DNA of 9,511 nt, from assembly GCA_024644505.1 (NCBI GenBank), contig JAHEHQ010000079.1, positions 1 through 9,511 of the forward strand. Reading direction: 5' to 3'. Below the pieces are notes generated by a model, which searched no databases, had not been told where the DNA came from, and was given only the letters and a program-made list of their open reading frames with translations. Below are positions 1 to 6,332 of the stretch, piece after piece. Both the position numbers and the translations under genes were made by a program. Numbering within the stretch: position 1 is the first letter of the stretch; the number at the start of each line of letters is the position of its first letter. Source of the DNA: Gammaproteobacteria bacterium. Lineage in GTDB: Bacteria; Pseudomonadota; Gammaproteobacteria; Chromatiales; Chromatiaceae.

Positions 1-38
1 AGTGGGCAGGCCGTGGCATGGCGAGGAGGGTCGAGTGA
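1..38 (+). CDS. 3' end of an upstream gene, probably a partner ABC permease
   Basis: Reading from base 3, an open frame gives WAGRGMARRVE and stops at TGA 36-38. That stop overlaps the GTG start of the next permease in the sequence GTGA, a layout typical of translationally coupled subunits. Polar amino-acid importers usually have two adjacent permease genes (HisQ/HisM or ArtQ/ArtM style), and a short basic C-terminus fits the first of the pair. Only 11 codons are visible, so the identity rests on context alone. Confidence 0.5.
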   Translation, partial: WAGRGMARRVE

Positions 39-757
39 GCTGGAACTGGAGCGTCATCTTCGACAATCTGCCGAAGCTCCTGGAGGGGACCCTGCTCACC
101 CTGGAACTGGTGCTCTTGTCGCTGCTGGTCGGCGCGATGCTCTCCATTCCCCTGGCCCTGATGCGCGTTTCGGGAAACCCCTTAATCCGCAGCATCCCGC
201 TGGCCTACACCTTCTTTTTCCGGGGAACCCCCCTGCTGGTCCAACTGTTCCTCTTCTATTATGGGCTGGCGCAGTTCGAGGGTGTTCGGGAAAGCATGTT
301 CTGGCCGTATCTCAGGGAGGCGTACTGGTGTGCCCTGATCGTGTTCACCCTCAATACCACGGCCTACACCACTGAAATACTGCGCGGGGCGATTCAGGCT
401 GTTCCCTCGGGTGAACTGGAAGCGGCCATGGCCGTAGGTATGAGCCGGGTGCTGATGCTGCGCCGGATAACCCTCCCCATTGCCTATCGTATCGCCCTTC
501 CGGCCTACAGCAACGAAATCATACTGATGCTCAAGGGCAGCGCCCTGGCCAGCACCATCACCCTGCTGGATCTTACCGGCATGGCGCGCACCATCATCGC
601 CCGCACCTACATGCCGATTGAAATATTCTTTGCGGCGGGATGTATCTATCTGCTGTTGACGTTTATTTTCGTGCAGGCGTACCGGCTGTTTGAACGCCGC
701 CTGCTAAGACATCAGGCAGTGGAAAAGCGCGCCGGTGCGGCGACTGAGACGGCTTGA
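35..757 (+). CDS. Polar amino-acid ABC transporter permease (HisM/ArtM type)
   Basis: Inner-membrane permease of an ABC importer for polar or basic amino acids; it would pair with a second permease, an ATPase and a periplasmic binding protein. I place the start at GTG 35, giving 240 residues: AGGAGG at 24-29 sits 5 nt upstream and the previous gene ends in the GTGA overlap. An in-frame GTG at base 2 would add 11 polar residues and has no visible site. The protein shows several hydrophobic spans, the family motif FRGTPLLVQ near residues 62-70, and the ATPase-contacting EAA loop at about 129-148 (EAA, G, then ITLP). Length and motifs are normal for the family. Substrate specificity cannot be read from the sequence. 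It ends only 10 bp from the convergent ridA stop. Confidence 0.9.
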   Translation: MSWNWSVIFDNLPKLLEGTLLTLELVLLSLLVGAMLSIPLALMRVSGNPLIRSIPLAYTFFFRGTPLLVQLFLFYYGLAQFEGVRESMFWPYLREAYWCALIVFTLNTTAYTTEILRGAIQAVPSGELEAAMAVGMSRVLMLRRITLPIAYRIALPAYSNEIILMLKGSALASTITLLDLTGMARTIIARTYMPIEIFFAAGCIYLLLTFIFVQAYRLFERRLLRHQAVEKRAGAATETA

Positions 758-767
758 ATAACGCCCG

Positions 768-1151
768 TCAGTCCATCTCCATTACCGCATCCATTTCCAC
801 GCTGGCGCCCTTCGGCAGTGCAGCCACACCGATGGCAGCCCGTGCCGGATAGGGTTCTGTGAAATATTCCGCCATCACGTGGTTGACCAACGGGAAGTCG
901 GCCAGATCCGTGAGATACACATTCAGCTTGGACACATCCTGGAACCCGCCCCCGGCTGCCCTGGCCACAGCGAGCAGATTATCGAAGACGCGGCGGATCT
1001 GCTGCTCGATATCACCCTCCACCATCTCCATGGTCTCGGGAACCAGGGGTATTTGCCCGGAAAGATAAACCCTGCCGCCGGTCTTTACCGCCTGGGAGTA
1101 TGTACCGATCGCCTGCGGTGCCTGGTCGGTATGAATGATTTCTCGTGCCAA
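768..1151 (-). CDS. ridA: RidA family 2-iminobutanoate/2-iminopropanoate deaminase
   Basis: Small cytosolic trimeric enzyme of the RidA/YjgF/YER057c family. It hydrolyses reactive enamine/imine intermediates released by PLP enzymes such as threonine dehydratase. The 127 residues match the usual length. Landmarks are GTYSQAV near 16-22, LSGQIP at 30-35, the substrate-carboxylate arginine R104 in the PARAAIGVAALPKGA stretch, and E119 in the closing VEMDAV strand. The start is TTG at 1149-1151: a TAA lies in frame six codons upstream with no other start between, and GGAG sits 8 nt before the TTG on the minus strand. It is the last gene of the gmk-rpoZ-spoT cluster, separated from spoT by 99 bp of repeats. 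The weak start codon suggests modest translation. Confidence 0.93.
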   Translation of the reverse strand: MAREIIHTDQAPQAIGTYSQAVKTGGRVYLSGQIPLVPETMEMVEGDIEQQIRRVFDNLLAVARAAGGGFQDVSKLNVYLTDLADFPLVNHVMAEYFTEPYPARAAIGVAALPKGASVEMDAVMEMD

Positions 1152-1176
1152 TGTATTAGCTCCAGGTTAATAGTTT

Positions 1177-1245
1177 CCAGTAACCAGTTACGAGTGAAGA
1201 ATGCTTTACTTAAAACCAGTAACCAGTAACTAGTAACTGGTTACT
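1177..1245. repeat. Tandem heptamer repeat with a 28-bp near-palindrome between spoT and ridA
   Basis: Two clusters of a 7-nt unit are seen. One reads CCAGTAA, CCAGTTA, CGAGTGA at 1177-1197; the other reads CCAGTAA, CCAGTAA, CTAGTAA, CTGGTTA at 1216-1243. The second forms a near-palindrome at 1218-1245: AGTAACCAGT pairs with ACTGGTTACT around an ACTAGT core, with only one mismatched pair. In addition AGTAACCAGTTAC (1179-1191) is the exact reverse complement of 1233-1245, so a longer alternative stem is possible. On the minus strand the structure starts 5 nt after the spoT stop and is followed by GGTTTT, so it might attenuate read-through into ridA. A mobile or dispersed intergenic repeat is equally possible. 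Confidence 0.8.
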
Positions 1246-1250
1246 TTCTT

Positions 1251-3422
1251 TCACCTCATCATTCGACTGATGCGCAGTACCGTGGGCAGTGAGCGCAGCC
1301 GGCGCATGATGGTGGCCAGGTGTTTCCGGTTGTCCACGGTGAGCACCAGGGTAAGGCTCGAGGTCAAACCATCCAGTTCATCCAGGCTGACGGTTTCTAT
1401 GTTTGAGCCCGACCCTGAGATCGCGGCGGCGACGGTGGCCAGTACGCCCCGCTTGTTGCTTACCTCAACCTTGATTTCGGTGTTGAACTCACCTCTGGGT
1501 TCGTCTTCCCAGCGGACATCCAGCCAGCGATCACCGTGCTTGCGCATGTCGATATTCCGGCATTCCTGGCGATGCACCACGATACCGGTACCGGGACTGA
1601 AGGCGGAAACAATCTCGTCGCCGGGGATGGGCCGACAGCATTTGGCGAACTTGACCACCATGCCCTCGGTACCGTGGATTGCCAGCGGTATCGCGGACTG
1701 CGCTTCTTCGATGGTATGGGCCCGGGTCTTGACGTTCTCATTCACCAGTCGCCTGGCAATCAGCAATGGCATCCGATTGCCCAGCCCGACCTCCTCAAAC
1801 AGATCATCCACACCCTGAAGCCTGAATTCCTGGAAAAGGTGCTCCAGTTCCACCGGAGCTATCTCCCCGAGGCTTCTGCCGCAACTGACAAGTTCCTTCT
1901 CCAACAGCCGCCTGCCCAACAGCACAGCCTCGTTACGCTTCAGATTCTTGAGGTAACCGCGGATGTTGGCCCTGGCCTTTCCGGTCACGACGAAATTGAG
2001 CCAGGCGGGGTTGGGACGGGCGCCCGGGGATGTAATCACCTCAACCGTCTCACCGCTGTGCAGGCGAGTGCGCAGCGGCACCAGGCGCCTGTTGATTCGG
2101 GCGGCCACGCACTGGTTCCCCAGATCCGAGTGAATGGCATAGGCGAGATCGATCACCGTGGCTCCCTTGGGAAGCACCATAATCTCCCCCATGGGGGTGA
2201 ATATATACACCTCGTCCGGGAAAAGGTCGATTTTGACGTGCTCCAGAAACTCGATAGAGTCGCTGCCCGCGCGCTTCTGGAGTTCCAGCAGGTTGTTGAG
2301 CCAGTCCGACGCGCCGGCATGGGCCAGGTCATGCTTCTTCTCGACAGCCTTGTAGAGCCAATGTGCGGCAATGCCCGACTCCGCGATACGGCTCATCTCC
2401 TCGGTGCGTATCTGAATCTCGATGGGGATTCCGTGAGGTCCGAAAAGTACCGTGTGCAGGGATTGATAGCCATTCGCCTTGGGGATGGCGATATAGTCTT
2501 TGAATCTGCCCGGTACCGGTTTGTAGAGATTGTGCACCAGCCCCAGCACCCGGTAACAGGTATCCCGTCTGTCCACGATGATGCGAAAGGCATAAACATC
2601 GACAACCTCGTGAAACGACAGCTTCTTTTCCTTCATTTTCCGGTAGATGCTGTAGGGGTGCTTTTCCCTGCCGCTGACCTGTGCAGGTACTTTCTCCTGC
2701 TCCAGCCTGGTATGGATAGCCTTTTCGATCTTGCCCAAAACCTGCTTGCGATTGCCGCGGGCCTTTTTCACCGCGTTTTGAATGACCCGGTGGCGAATCG
2801 GCCAATAGGCGGTAAAACAGAGCTCTTCGAGCTCGTTGCGCATACTGTTCATGCCCAGCCTGTGAGCTATTGGCGCATAGATCTCCAGCGTCTCCCTGGC
2901 GATACGGCGGGCCTTTTCCGGTGGCATCACGCCAAGGGTGCGCATGTTGTGCACACGGTCCGCGAGTTTGATCATCACCACCCGGATATCCCGGGTCATG
3001 GCCAGAAGCATCTTGCGGAAACTGGCCGCCTGGGCCTCGGCCCGGGAACGGAAATCCACCTGGGTCAGCTTACTGACGCCATCGACGAGCTCCGCAATCT
3101 CCTCCCCGAATTGTTCCGCAATATGCTCCTTGGCCGTGGGGGTATCCTCGATGACGTCGTGCAGAATGGCGGCCATCAGGCACTTATAATCCATCTGCAG
3201 ATCCGCGAGGATTCTCGCTACCGCGAGAGGGTGGTAGATATAGGGTTCACCGGAAAGGCGCTTTTGCCCTTCGTGGGCATCGGCACTGAACAGGTAGGCG
3301 CGATAGACCTCCCGTATCTGTTCCTGCTCCAGGTATGACTCCAGATAGACACAGAGGTCGCTGATAAGAAAACGGGGTTTACCGGAATCGTCTCTGAGGG
3401 TTTCAAGCGGTGCAGTTGCCAC
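1251..3422 (-). CDS. spoT: Bifunctional (p)ppGpp synthetase/hydrolase SpoT
   Basis: Cytosolic long RelA/SpoT homologue that makes and degrades (p)ppGpp in the stringent response; 723 residues, normal for the family. Domain order: an HD hydrolase with H64, H88-D89, E92-D93 and D155/N159 (KLADRVHN), so hydrolysis looks intact. The synthetase runs from about 250 to 345 with GREKHPYSIYRKM, the RFKD form (306-309) of the RXKD motif that marks bifunctional SpoT/Rel rather than RelA, and EIQIRT at 335-340. Then come a TGS domain near 398-465, a helical region, the conserved-cysteine region KFAKCCRPIPGD near 591-602, and a C-terminal ACT domain from about 647. The start is GTG at 3420-3422: a TAA lies two codons upstream and a GGGGG stretch sits about 6 nt before it. 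It follows rpoZ by 84 bp. Confidence 0.97.
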   Translation of the reverse strand: MATAPLETLRDDSGKPRFLISDLCVYLESYLEQEQIREVYRAYLFSADAHEGQKRLSGEPYIYHPLAVARILADLQMDYKCLMAAILHDVIEDTPTAKEHIAEQFGEEIAELVDGVSKLTQVDFRSRAEAQAASFRKMLLAMTRDIRVVMIKLADRVHNMRTLGVMPPEKARRIARETLEIYAPIAHRLGMNSMRNELEELCFTAYWPIRHRVIQNAVKKARGNRKQVLGKIEKAIHTRLEQEKVPAQVSGREKHPYSIYRKMKEKKLSFHEVVDVYAFRIIVDRRDTCYRVLGLVHNLYKPVPGRFKDYIAIPKANGYQSLHTVLFGPHGIPIEIQIRTEEMSRIAESGIAAHWLYKAVEKKHDLAHAGASDWLNNLLELQKRAGSDSIEFLEHVKIDLFPDEVYIFTPMGEIMVLPKGATVIDLAYAIHSDLGNQCVAARINRRLVPLRTRLHSGETVEVITSPGARPNPAWLNFVVTGKARANIRGYLKNLKRNEAVLLGRRLLEKELVSCGRSLGEIAPVELEHLFQEFRLQGVDDLFEEVGLGNRMPLLIARRLVNENVKTRAHTIEEAQSAIPLAIHGTEGMVVKFAKCCRPIPGDEIVSAFSPGTGIVVHRQECRNIDMRKHGDRWLDVRWEDEPRGEFNTEIKVEVSNKRGVLATVAAAISGSGSNIETVSLDELDGLTSSLTLVLTVDNRKHLATIMRRLRSLPTVLRISRMMR

Positions 3423-3506
3423 GACTTACCCCCTTTGAAAAACAGACCGCACCCTGTTCCGGTAGAACCGGTTCCGGTTCGAGTGATAGACCCTCCGCGC
3501 CATGCT

Positions 3507-3788
3507 TCAGGTCATGGGAGGCGGCTCTCCCGGGTTGCCACCGGCCCTGAGTTCCTCGTCCTCCATGATCATTTCCACATCAACCTGTTCAGGGGGGTTG
3601 ATCACCTGATCGTCCACCAGTCCCGCCGCGATCTCACGCAACGCCATGACGGTGGGTTTGTCATTCTCCCAGGGCAGCAGGGGGTCCACGCCATGCATCA
3701 GCTGGCGAGCCCGCTTGGTTGCGAGAAGCACCAGATCAAATCGGTTGTCTACGTGGTCCAGACAGTCTTCAACAGTGACACGGGCCAT
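3507..3788 (-). CDS. rpoZ: DNA-directed RNA polymerase omega subunit
   Basis: Omega subunit, which chaperones the beta-prime subunit into RNA polymerase and forms part of one ppGpp binding site in proteobacteria. The 93 residues begin MARVTVEDCLDHVDNRFDLV and continue with LATKRARQL, the most conserved part of the family. The middle PTVMALREIAAG is also typical. The C-terminus is acidic and then proline-rich, which is variable among species. The ATG at 3786-3788 is the only sensible start. It lies between gmk (161 bp upstream) and spoT (84 bp downstream) on the same strand, the conserved gammaproteobacterial order. The functional link is direct: Gmk makes GDP, SpoT turns over ppGpp, and omega helps the polymerase respond to it. 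Confidence 0.97.
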   Translation of the reverse strand: MARVTVEDCLDHVDNRFDLVLLATKRARQLMHGVDPLLPWENDKPTVMALREIAAGLVDDQVINPPEQVDVEMIMEDEELRAGGNPGEPPPMT

Positions 3789-3810
3789 CTAAATCTACTC
3801 CGGGATCAAG

Positions 3811-3828
3811 ACCTCCGCCAGGGGAGGT
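3811..3828 (-). promoter_or_regulatory. Hairpin in the leader just upstream of rpoZ
   Basis: ACCTCC (3811-3816) and GGAGGT (3823-3828) are exact reverse complements around a 6-nt loop. The hairpin lies about 22 nt upstream of the rpoZ ATG, inside the 161-bp gmk-rpoZ spacer. It has no U tract in the transcribed direction, so it is not a standard intrinsic terminator. It could be a processing or stability element. I saw no convincing promoter for rpoZ in this spacer; the best boxes match only about half the consensus. Confidence 0.4.
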
Positions 3829-3949
3829 ATAAGGTAAAACTGACCGATAATCAGCGACATCAACCCCCGTTCCCGGGAGCTGAACACTGAATATAACTCA
3901 ATCAGTTGGCAGTATCCAGATATCCGATACCGCGGGGCAGGAAGCGCAT

Positions 3950-4573
3950 TCAGTTCAAAAGCCCTTCCAGTACTGCCTGCAGACGCTGAACCTGGGCCGG
4001 ACAGCGCAGCCGCCGGGCGGTTACCAACGATCCGAGTTCCCGGAGCGCCCGATCGAACTGGTCATTGATCACCAGGTAATCGTACTCGGGATAGTGGCTC
4101 ATCTCGGCTATCGCATCCCGCATCCGCCGCTCGATGACGACCTCGCTGTCCTGCCCCCGGTTGCCCAGGCGCTCCCGCAAGGCCTCCCTGGAGGGAGGCA
4201 GGATGAAAATCGAAACCGTGTCCGGGAAGCGGGATCTCACCTGCCGCGCCCCCTGCCAGTCGATTTCCAGAATCACGTCCACCCCCGAACCCAGCTGGTT
4301 TCGAATATTGGACTCGGCCGTCCCGTAATAATTTTCGAACACCTGGGCATGTTCCAGAAACTCCCCCTGTTCGACCATTCGGGTGAAAGTGTCAGGATCC
4401 ACGAAGTGATAATCCACACCATCGATCTCGCCGGGGCGCTTCGAACGCGTGGTGTGGGACACCGAGACCCGGAGTCCGTCGTGGGCTTCAATCAGGGCCT
4501 TCAACAGGCTGGTTTTCCCGGCACCCGAAGGAGCGGACACGATAAATAATGTACCTGGCGTCTTGCCGTTCAT
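3950..4573 (-). CDS. gmk: Guanylate kinase
   Basis: Cytosolic enzyme that phosphorylates GMP to GDP with ATP, an essential step in guanine nucleotide supply. The open frame reaches back to 4624, but I choose the ATG at 4571-4573. This gives 207 residues starting MNGKTPGTLFIVSAPSGAGK, with the P-loop near 13-21, and GGAAGG lies about 4 nt upstream. The extra 17 residues of the longer frame overlap a palindrome and resemble no Gmk N-terminus. Further landmarks are SHTTRSKRPGEIDGVDYHFV (GMP binding), EFLEHAQVFENYYGT, and VILEIDWQGA with its Walker B-like aspartate, followed by the lid-region arginines. It is the first gene of the gmk-rpoZ-spoT-ridA block. Confidence 0.97.
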   Translation of the reverse strand: MNGKTPGTLFIVSAPSGAGKTSLLKALIEAHDGLRVSVSHTTRSKRPGEIDGVDYHFVDPDTFTRMVEQGEFLEHAQVFENYYGTAESNIRNQLGSGVDVILEIDWQGARQVRSRFPDTVSIFILPPSREALRERLGNRGQDSEVVIERRMRDAIAEMSHYPEYDYLVINDQFDRALRELGSLVTARRLRCPAQVQRLQAVLEGLLN

Positions 4574-4623
4574 ACGACCTTCCGGATAATGTCTGTAGGA
4601 TTCCGAGAAGCCGACCCTGCGCA

Positions 4624-4637
4624 ACCCGCATGCGGGT
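4624..4637. repeat. 14-bp perfect palindrome upstream of gmk
   Basis: ACCCGCATGCGGGT is a perfect dyad about 50 bp upstream of the gmk ATG, in the divergent spacer shared with the small membrane-protein gene at 4719. As DNA it is symmetric enough to be a dimeric regulator's operator. As RNA it could form a short GC-rich stem in the gmk leader. No U tract follows. Function is unknown. Confidence 0.5.
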
Positions 4638-4672
4638 AACTTATTGGGCCGGCATGACTGTATCGGGGCCTG

Positions 4673-4701
4673 TTAACAAGCCTTAGACAAAGCGTCCTAA
4701 T
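4673..4701 (+). promoter_or_regulatory. Candidate sigma-70 type promoter for the small ORF at 4719
   Basis: TTAACA (4673-4678, five of six to TTGACA) lies 17 bp from CCTAAT (4696-4701, four of six to TATAAT). Transcription would start close to the AGGAG ribosome binding site at 4707-4711, giving a very short leader. It is placed correctly for the 27-codon gene and possibly the GFA gene after it. This is a consensus match by eye only. Confidence 0.35.
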
Positions 4702-4718
4702 GTAGCAGGAGACACGGA

Positions 4719-4802
4719 GTGAAAAAAGACATGCTGATTCTGTGGGGCATCTTTGCGTTGGTGGCCGCGATCTCCCTGTTCGTCTATTACTTCCTGCAAT
4801 AG
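4719..4802 (+). CDS. 27-residue single-pass membrane miniprotein
   Basis: A GTG start at 4719 opens a 27-codon frame ending in TAG 4800-4802. AGGAG at 4707-4711 sits 7 nt before it, which is ideal spacing. The product begins with a charged MKKDM and is otherwise one continuous hydrophobic stretch (LILWGIFALVAAISLFVYYF) ending LQ. That is what a small inner-membrane protein looks like, with positive charges expected on the cytoplasmic side. I do not recognise a family. Known proteins of this size and build often act as small subunits or regulators of membrane complexes, but nothing here identifies a partner. The GFA gene follows on the same strand after 67 bp. The chief reasons to believe the gene are the ribosome binding site plus a frame that is purely a membrane span. 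Confidence 0.65.
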   Translation: MKKDMLILWGIFALVAAISLFVYYFLQ

Positions 4803-4869
4803 ACCATGCAAACATTGGCGTAAAGCACCACCCTTGCCCCACCACGGCCAATATAGGATATCGACAACC

Positions 4870-5280
4870 ATGAGTGAAAAGACAAAGGGCAGCTGTCTTT
4901 GCGGGAAAATCCGATTTGTGGTGCAGGGCCCCTACAGCGCCTTTCACCTCTGCCATTGTTCCAGGTGCCGCAAAGACAGCGGTTCAGCGCATGCCTCCAA
5001 TATTTTCACAGATCCCGGGAACATCGAGTGGCTTGCCGGCAGAGAATTTGCCAGAAGATACGACCTGCCAACGGCGGAGCGCTTTGCCAAAAGCTTTTGT
5101 ACGGAATGTGGCTCACCTGTCCCCTACCTCAGCCGCGACGGGAAGTTTCTCATAGTACCCGCCGGCTCCCTGGACTCGGATCCGGGTATTAAACCCCGCG
5201 ATCATATATTCTGGAAGGACCGGGCCCCATGGTATGAAGAGGGGCTTTCGGCTCCCCATTACGACAGATACCCCAAATAA
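4870..5280 (+). CDS. GFA/CENP-V fold zinc-binding protein
   Basis: Cytosolic protein of the glutathione-dependent formaldehyde-activating (Gfa-like) family, 136 residues. The family's seven zinc-binding cysteines are all present in the expected spacing: C9-x-C11, C28-x-C30-x2-C33, and C77-x2-C80, the last followed by GSPVPYLSRDG. Most family members have no proven formaldehyde role, so the substrate is open. The frame extends upstream to 4753, but ATG 4870 starts MSEKTKGSCLCGKIRF, aligning the first cysteine pair near the N-terminus as in the family, and the upstream part overlaps the miniprotein in another frame. An AGGA about 11 nt upstream is a weak ribosome binding site. It may share a transcript with the miniprotein. 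Confidence 0.9.
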   Translation: MSEKTKGSCLCGKIRFVVQGPYSAFHLCHCSRCRKDSGSAHASNIFTDPGNIEWLAGREFARRYDLPTAERFAKSFCTECGSPVPYLSRDGKFLIVPAGSLDSDPGIKPRDHIFWKDRAPWYEEGLSAPHYDRYPK

Positions 5281-5293
5281 CACAGGACCTGGT

Positions 5294-5324
5294 CAGGTGG
5301 CGGAGCAATGTAGCCCGCCACCTG
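5294..5324. terminator. Strong hairpin between convergent genes
   Basis: CAGGTGGCGG (5294-5303) and CCGCCACCTG (5315-5324) are perfect 10-nt inverted repeats around an 11-nt loop. They lie in the 55-bp gap between the stops of the convergent genes at 5280 and 5336. There is no T run on either side, so any termination would be incomplete or depend on Rho. The position suggests a bidirectional terminator or 3'-end stabiliser. Confidence 0.6.
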
Positions 5325-5335
5325 GAACCGCACCA

Positions 5336-5965
5336 TCAAAACTGTCTCGTTGTATTCCAGCTGAGCGTGATGCCGTCGAACAGCAGGTCGACAGTTTCGC
5401 TGTATGTGACCGCCGGCTGGTAACCGCTATCCGACTGGTAAACCGGCTCATGACTGGAATACCCCCCTATCCAGTTTCTCCCGGCGCCATGGCCATGGTT
5501 GTATGCCTGGTCCCGATTGCCGCGGTAGACGTCGTTGTGTTTCAGCTTGTAGATGCGATGGCTCGACCGCTCCAGCGCCTTGTTGAGCTTTCGGCGCTCA
5601 CGCTTGTCAATATGACCGTCCTTCGTAAAACGGTACTCCATGCGGTCAATCTTTCTCTGGGTTTTCTTAAGTTTCCGCGCTTCCCGTTTTGTCAGTGAGC
5701 CGCTCCGCCGACCATCGCGGATTCTCGAAAGCTGATTTTCCTGCCGCCGGTCGACCTTGGCAGCAAAGCGTCCCGCCGCGTTGTTCCGACGCGCCTCTGA
5801 TCGATTCCCGTCAGTTCTTCTATCCCGGACTTTTGCCGTCGTCTGCACGGAGGTGCGGTCCCTGGAACCCCGGTCGTCGCGATTGTTGTCTCTGGCCTGT
5901 GCAATACCGGTGATACCAAAACTGATGGCTGTAATCATGGTAACGACGTGGATTGTTCTGATCAT
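5336..5965 (-). CDS. Secreted highly basic protein with EF-hand-like repeats
   Basis: A 209-residue protein with a probable Sec signal peptide: a hydrophobic stretch near 7-21 and AQA at 22-24, so cleavage before R25. The mature part is rich in Arg, Lys and Asp. It contains two related helical units: one near 80-110 (IRDGRRSGSLTKREARKLKK) and one near 112-145 (FTKDGHIDKRERRKLNKAL, then SSHRIYKLKHN). Each has a DG turn followed by a T/DKRE helix start, like a degenerate EF-hand or the two-unit basic proteins common in gammaproteobacteria with no assigned role. The C-terminus (150-209) is Gly/Tyr/His-rich and ends in aromatic Phe, faintly like outer-membrane targeting. AGAGAGG lies about 10 nt before the ATG at 5963-5965. 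It is divergent from the sigma-54-driven gene at 6333. Calcium binding is an inference only. Confidence 0.8.
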   Translation of the reverse strand: MIRTIHVVTMITAISFGITGIAQARDNNRDDRGSRDRTSVQTTAKVRDRRTDGNRSEARRNNAAGRFAAKVDRRQENQLSRIRDGRRSGSLTKREARKLKKTQRKIDRMEYRFTKDGHIDKRERRKLNKALERSSHRIYKLKHNDVYRGNRDQAYNHGHGAGRNWIGGYSSHEPVYQSDSGYQPAVTYSETVDLLFDGITLSWNTTRQF

Positions 5966-6123
5966 CTCTGCAATACCTCTCTCGGTTAATCCGGATCGTC
6001 CAATCGATCCTGAGTTTCATGGTAGAAAAAGAGAGCTGAACAGAAGATGAACCAATTCCGTGGATGACAGATGCGCCCAAACCCGGTGAAAAGATTGGAA
6101 ACAGCGTCACGAACGTAACCCTG

Positions 6124-6163
6124 CGTTAAATATGCAACGGAGCGATATACCTGCATTTTAACG
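6124..6163. promoter_or_regulatory. Imperfect dyad, candidate upstream activator site
   Basis: CGTTAAATATGCA (6124-6136) and TGCATTTTAACG (6152-6163) are inverted repeats that differ by a single extra base, around a 15-nt spacer. The dyad lies about 124-163 bp upstream of the predicted sigma-54 start, within the usual range for enhancer-binding proteins. Which regulator would bind is unknown. Confidence 0.4.
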
Positions 6164-6181
6164 TATCTTTAAATCCAATCA

Positions 6182-6197
6182 GGTACGCATCCGTACC
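6182..6197. promoter_or_regulatory. Perfect 16-bp dyad, candidate upstream activator site
   Basis: GGTACG and CGTACC are exact inverted repeats separated by CATC. The centre is about 97 bp upstream of the predicted transcription start, a typical enhancer position for sigma-54 promoters. It does not match the NtrC consensus as I know it. Confidence 0.45.
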
Positions 6198-6217
6198 GGC
6201 TTTCCAACAAAAAAATT

Positions 6218-6230
6218 TAACTTATTGATT
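6218..6230. promoter_or_regulatory. IHF binding site
   Basis: TAACTTATTGATT matches the reverse complement of the IHF consensus WATCAANNNNTTR at every defined base. It sits in AT-rich DNA between the dyads and the sigma-54 box, about 63 bp upstream of the predicted start. That is where IHF normally bends DNA to bring the activator to the polymerase. Confidence 0.55.
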
Positions 6231-6260
6231 GATATAGATTAATTAGATAATTCAAAAAGT

Positions 6261-6276
6261 TGGCACAGCATCTGCG
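6261..6276 (+). promoter_or_regulatory. Sigma-54 (RpoN) -24/-12 promoter
   Basis: TGGCAC (6261-6266), preceded by T, is followed after 5 nt by CTGC (6272-6275). The key GG (6262-6263) and GC (6274-6275) are separated by exactly 10 bp, as sigma-54 requires. The -24 element is perfect and the -12 element has one mismatch to TTGC. Transcription is predicted to begin near 6287, leaving a leader of about 46 nt that ends in GGAG and the ATG at 6333. Confidence 0.8.
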
Positions 6277-6332
6277 AAATTTCTGGTCAAGCAAACCAGC
6301 TTTTCAACCTAAGAGACTATTGGAGATACATC

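Larger units (their letters stand above)
5966..6332. other. Divergent regulatory spacer (367 bases)
   Basis: No coding frame is credible here. The half next to the minus-strand gene has no promoter I can support. The half next to the plus-strand gene holds two dyads, an AT-rich stretch from about 6205 to 6258, an IHF-type site and a sigma-54 promoter, each listed separately. The apparent coding frame from 6260 begins inside the sigma-54 box and is therefore not translated at its 5' end. Confidence 0.7.

Noticed and set aside
1177..1245. CRISPR array
   Set aside because: The repeat unit is 7 nt with no spacers of constant length and no cas genes.
1536..3338. A 600-codon open frame on the plus strand opposite spoT
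   Set aside because: It lies entirely antisense to an intact, motif-complete spoT, has no recognisable domain and is explained by GC-rich codon bias in the opposite strand.
3789..3949. A promoter for rpoZ in the gmk-rpoZ spacer
   Set aside because: The best boxes match only about half of the sigma-70 consensus, so I could not support a site.
4574..4624. Seventeen-codon N-terminal extension of gmk from an upstream start
   Set aside because: The internal ATG has GGAAGG at good spacing and gives the standard Gmk N-terminus; the extension overlaps a palindrome.
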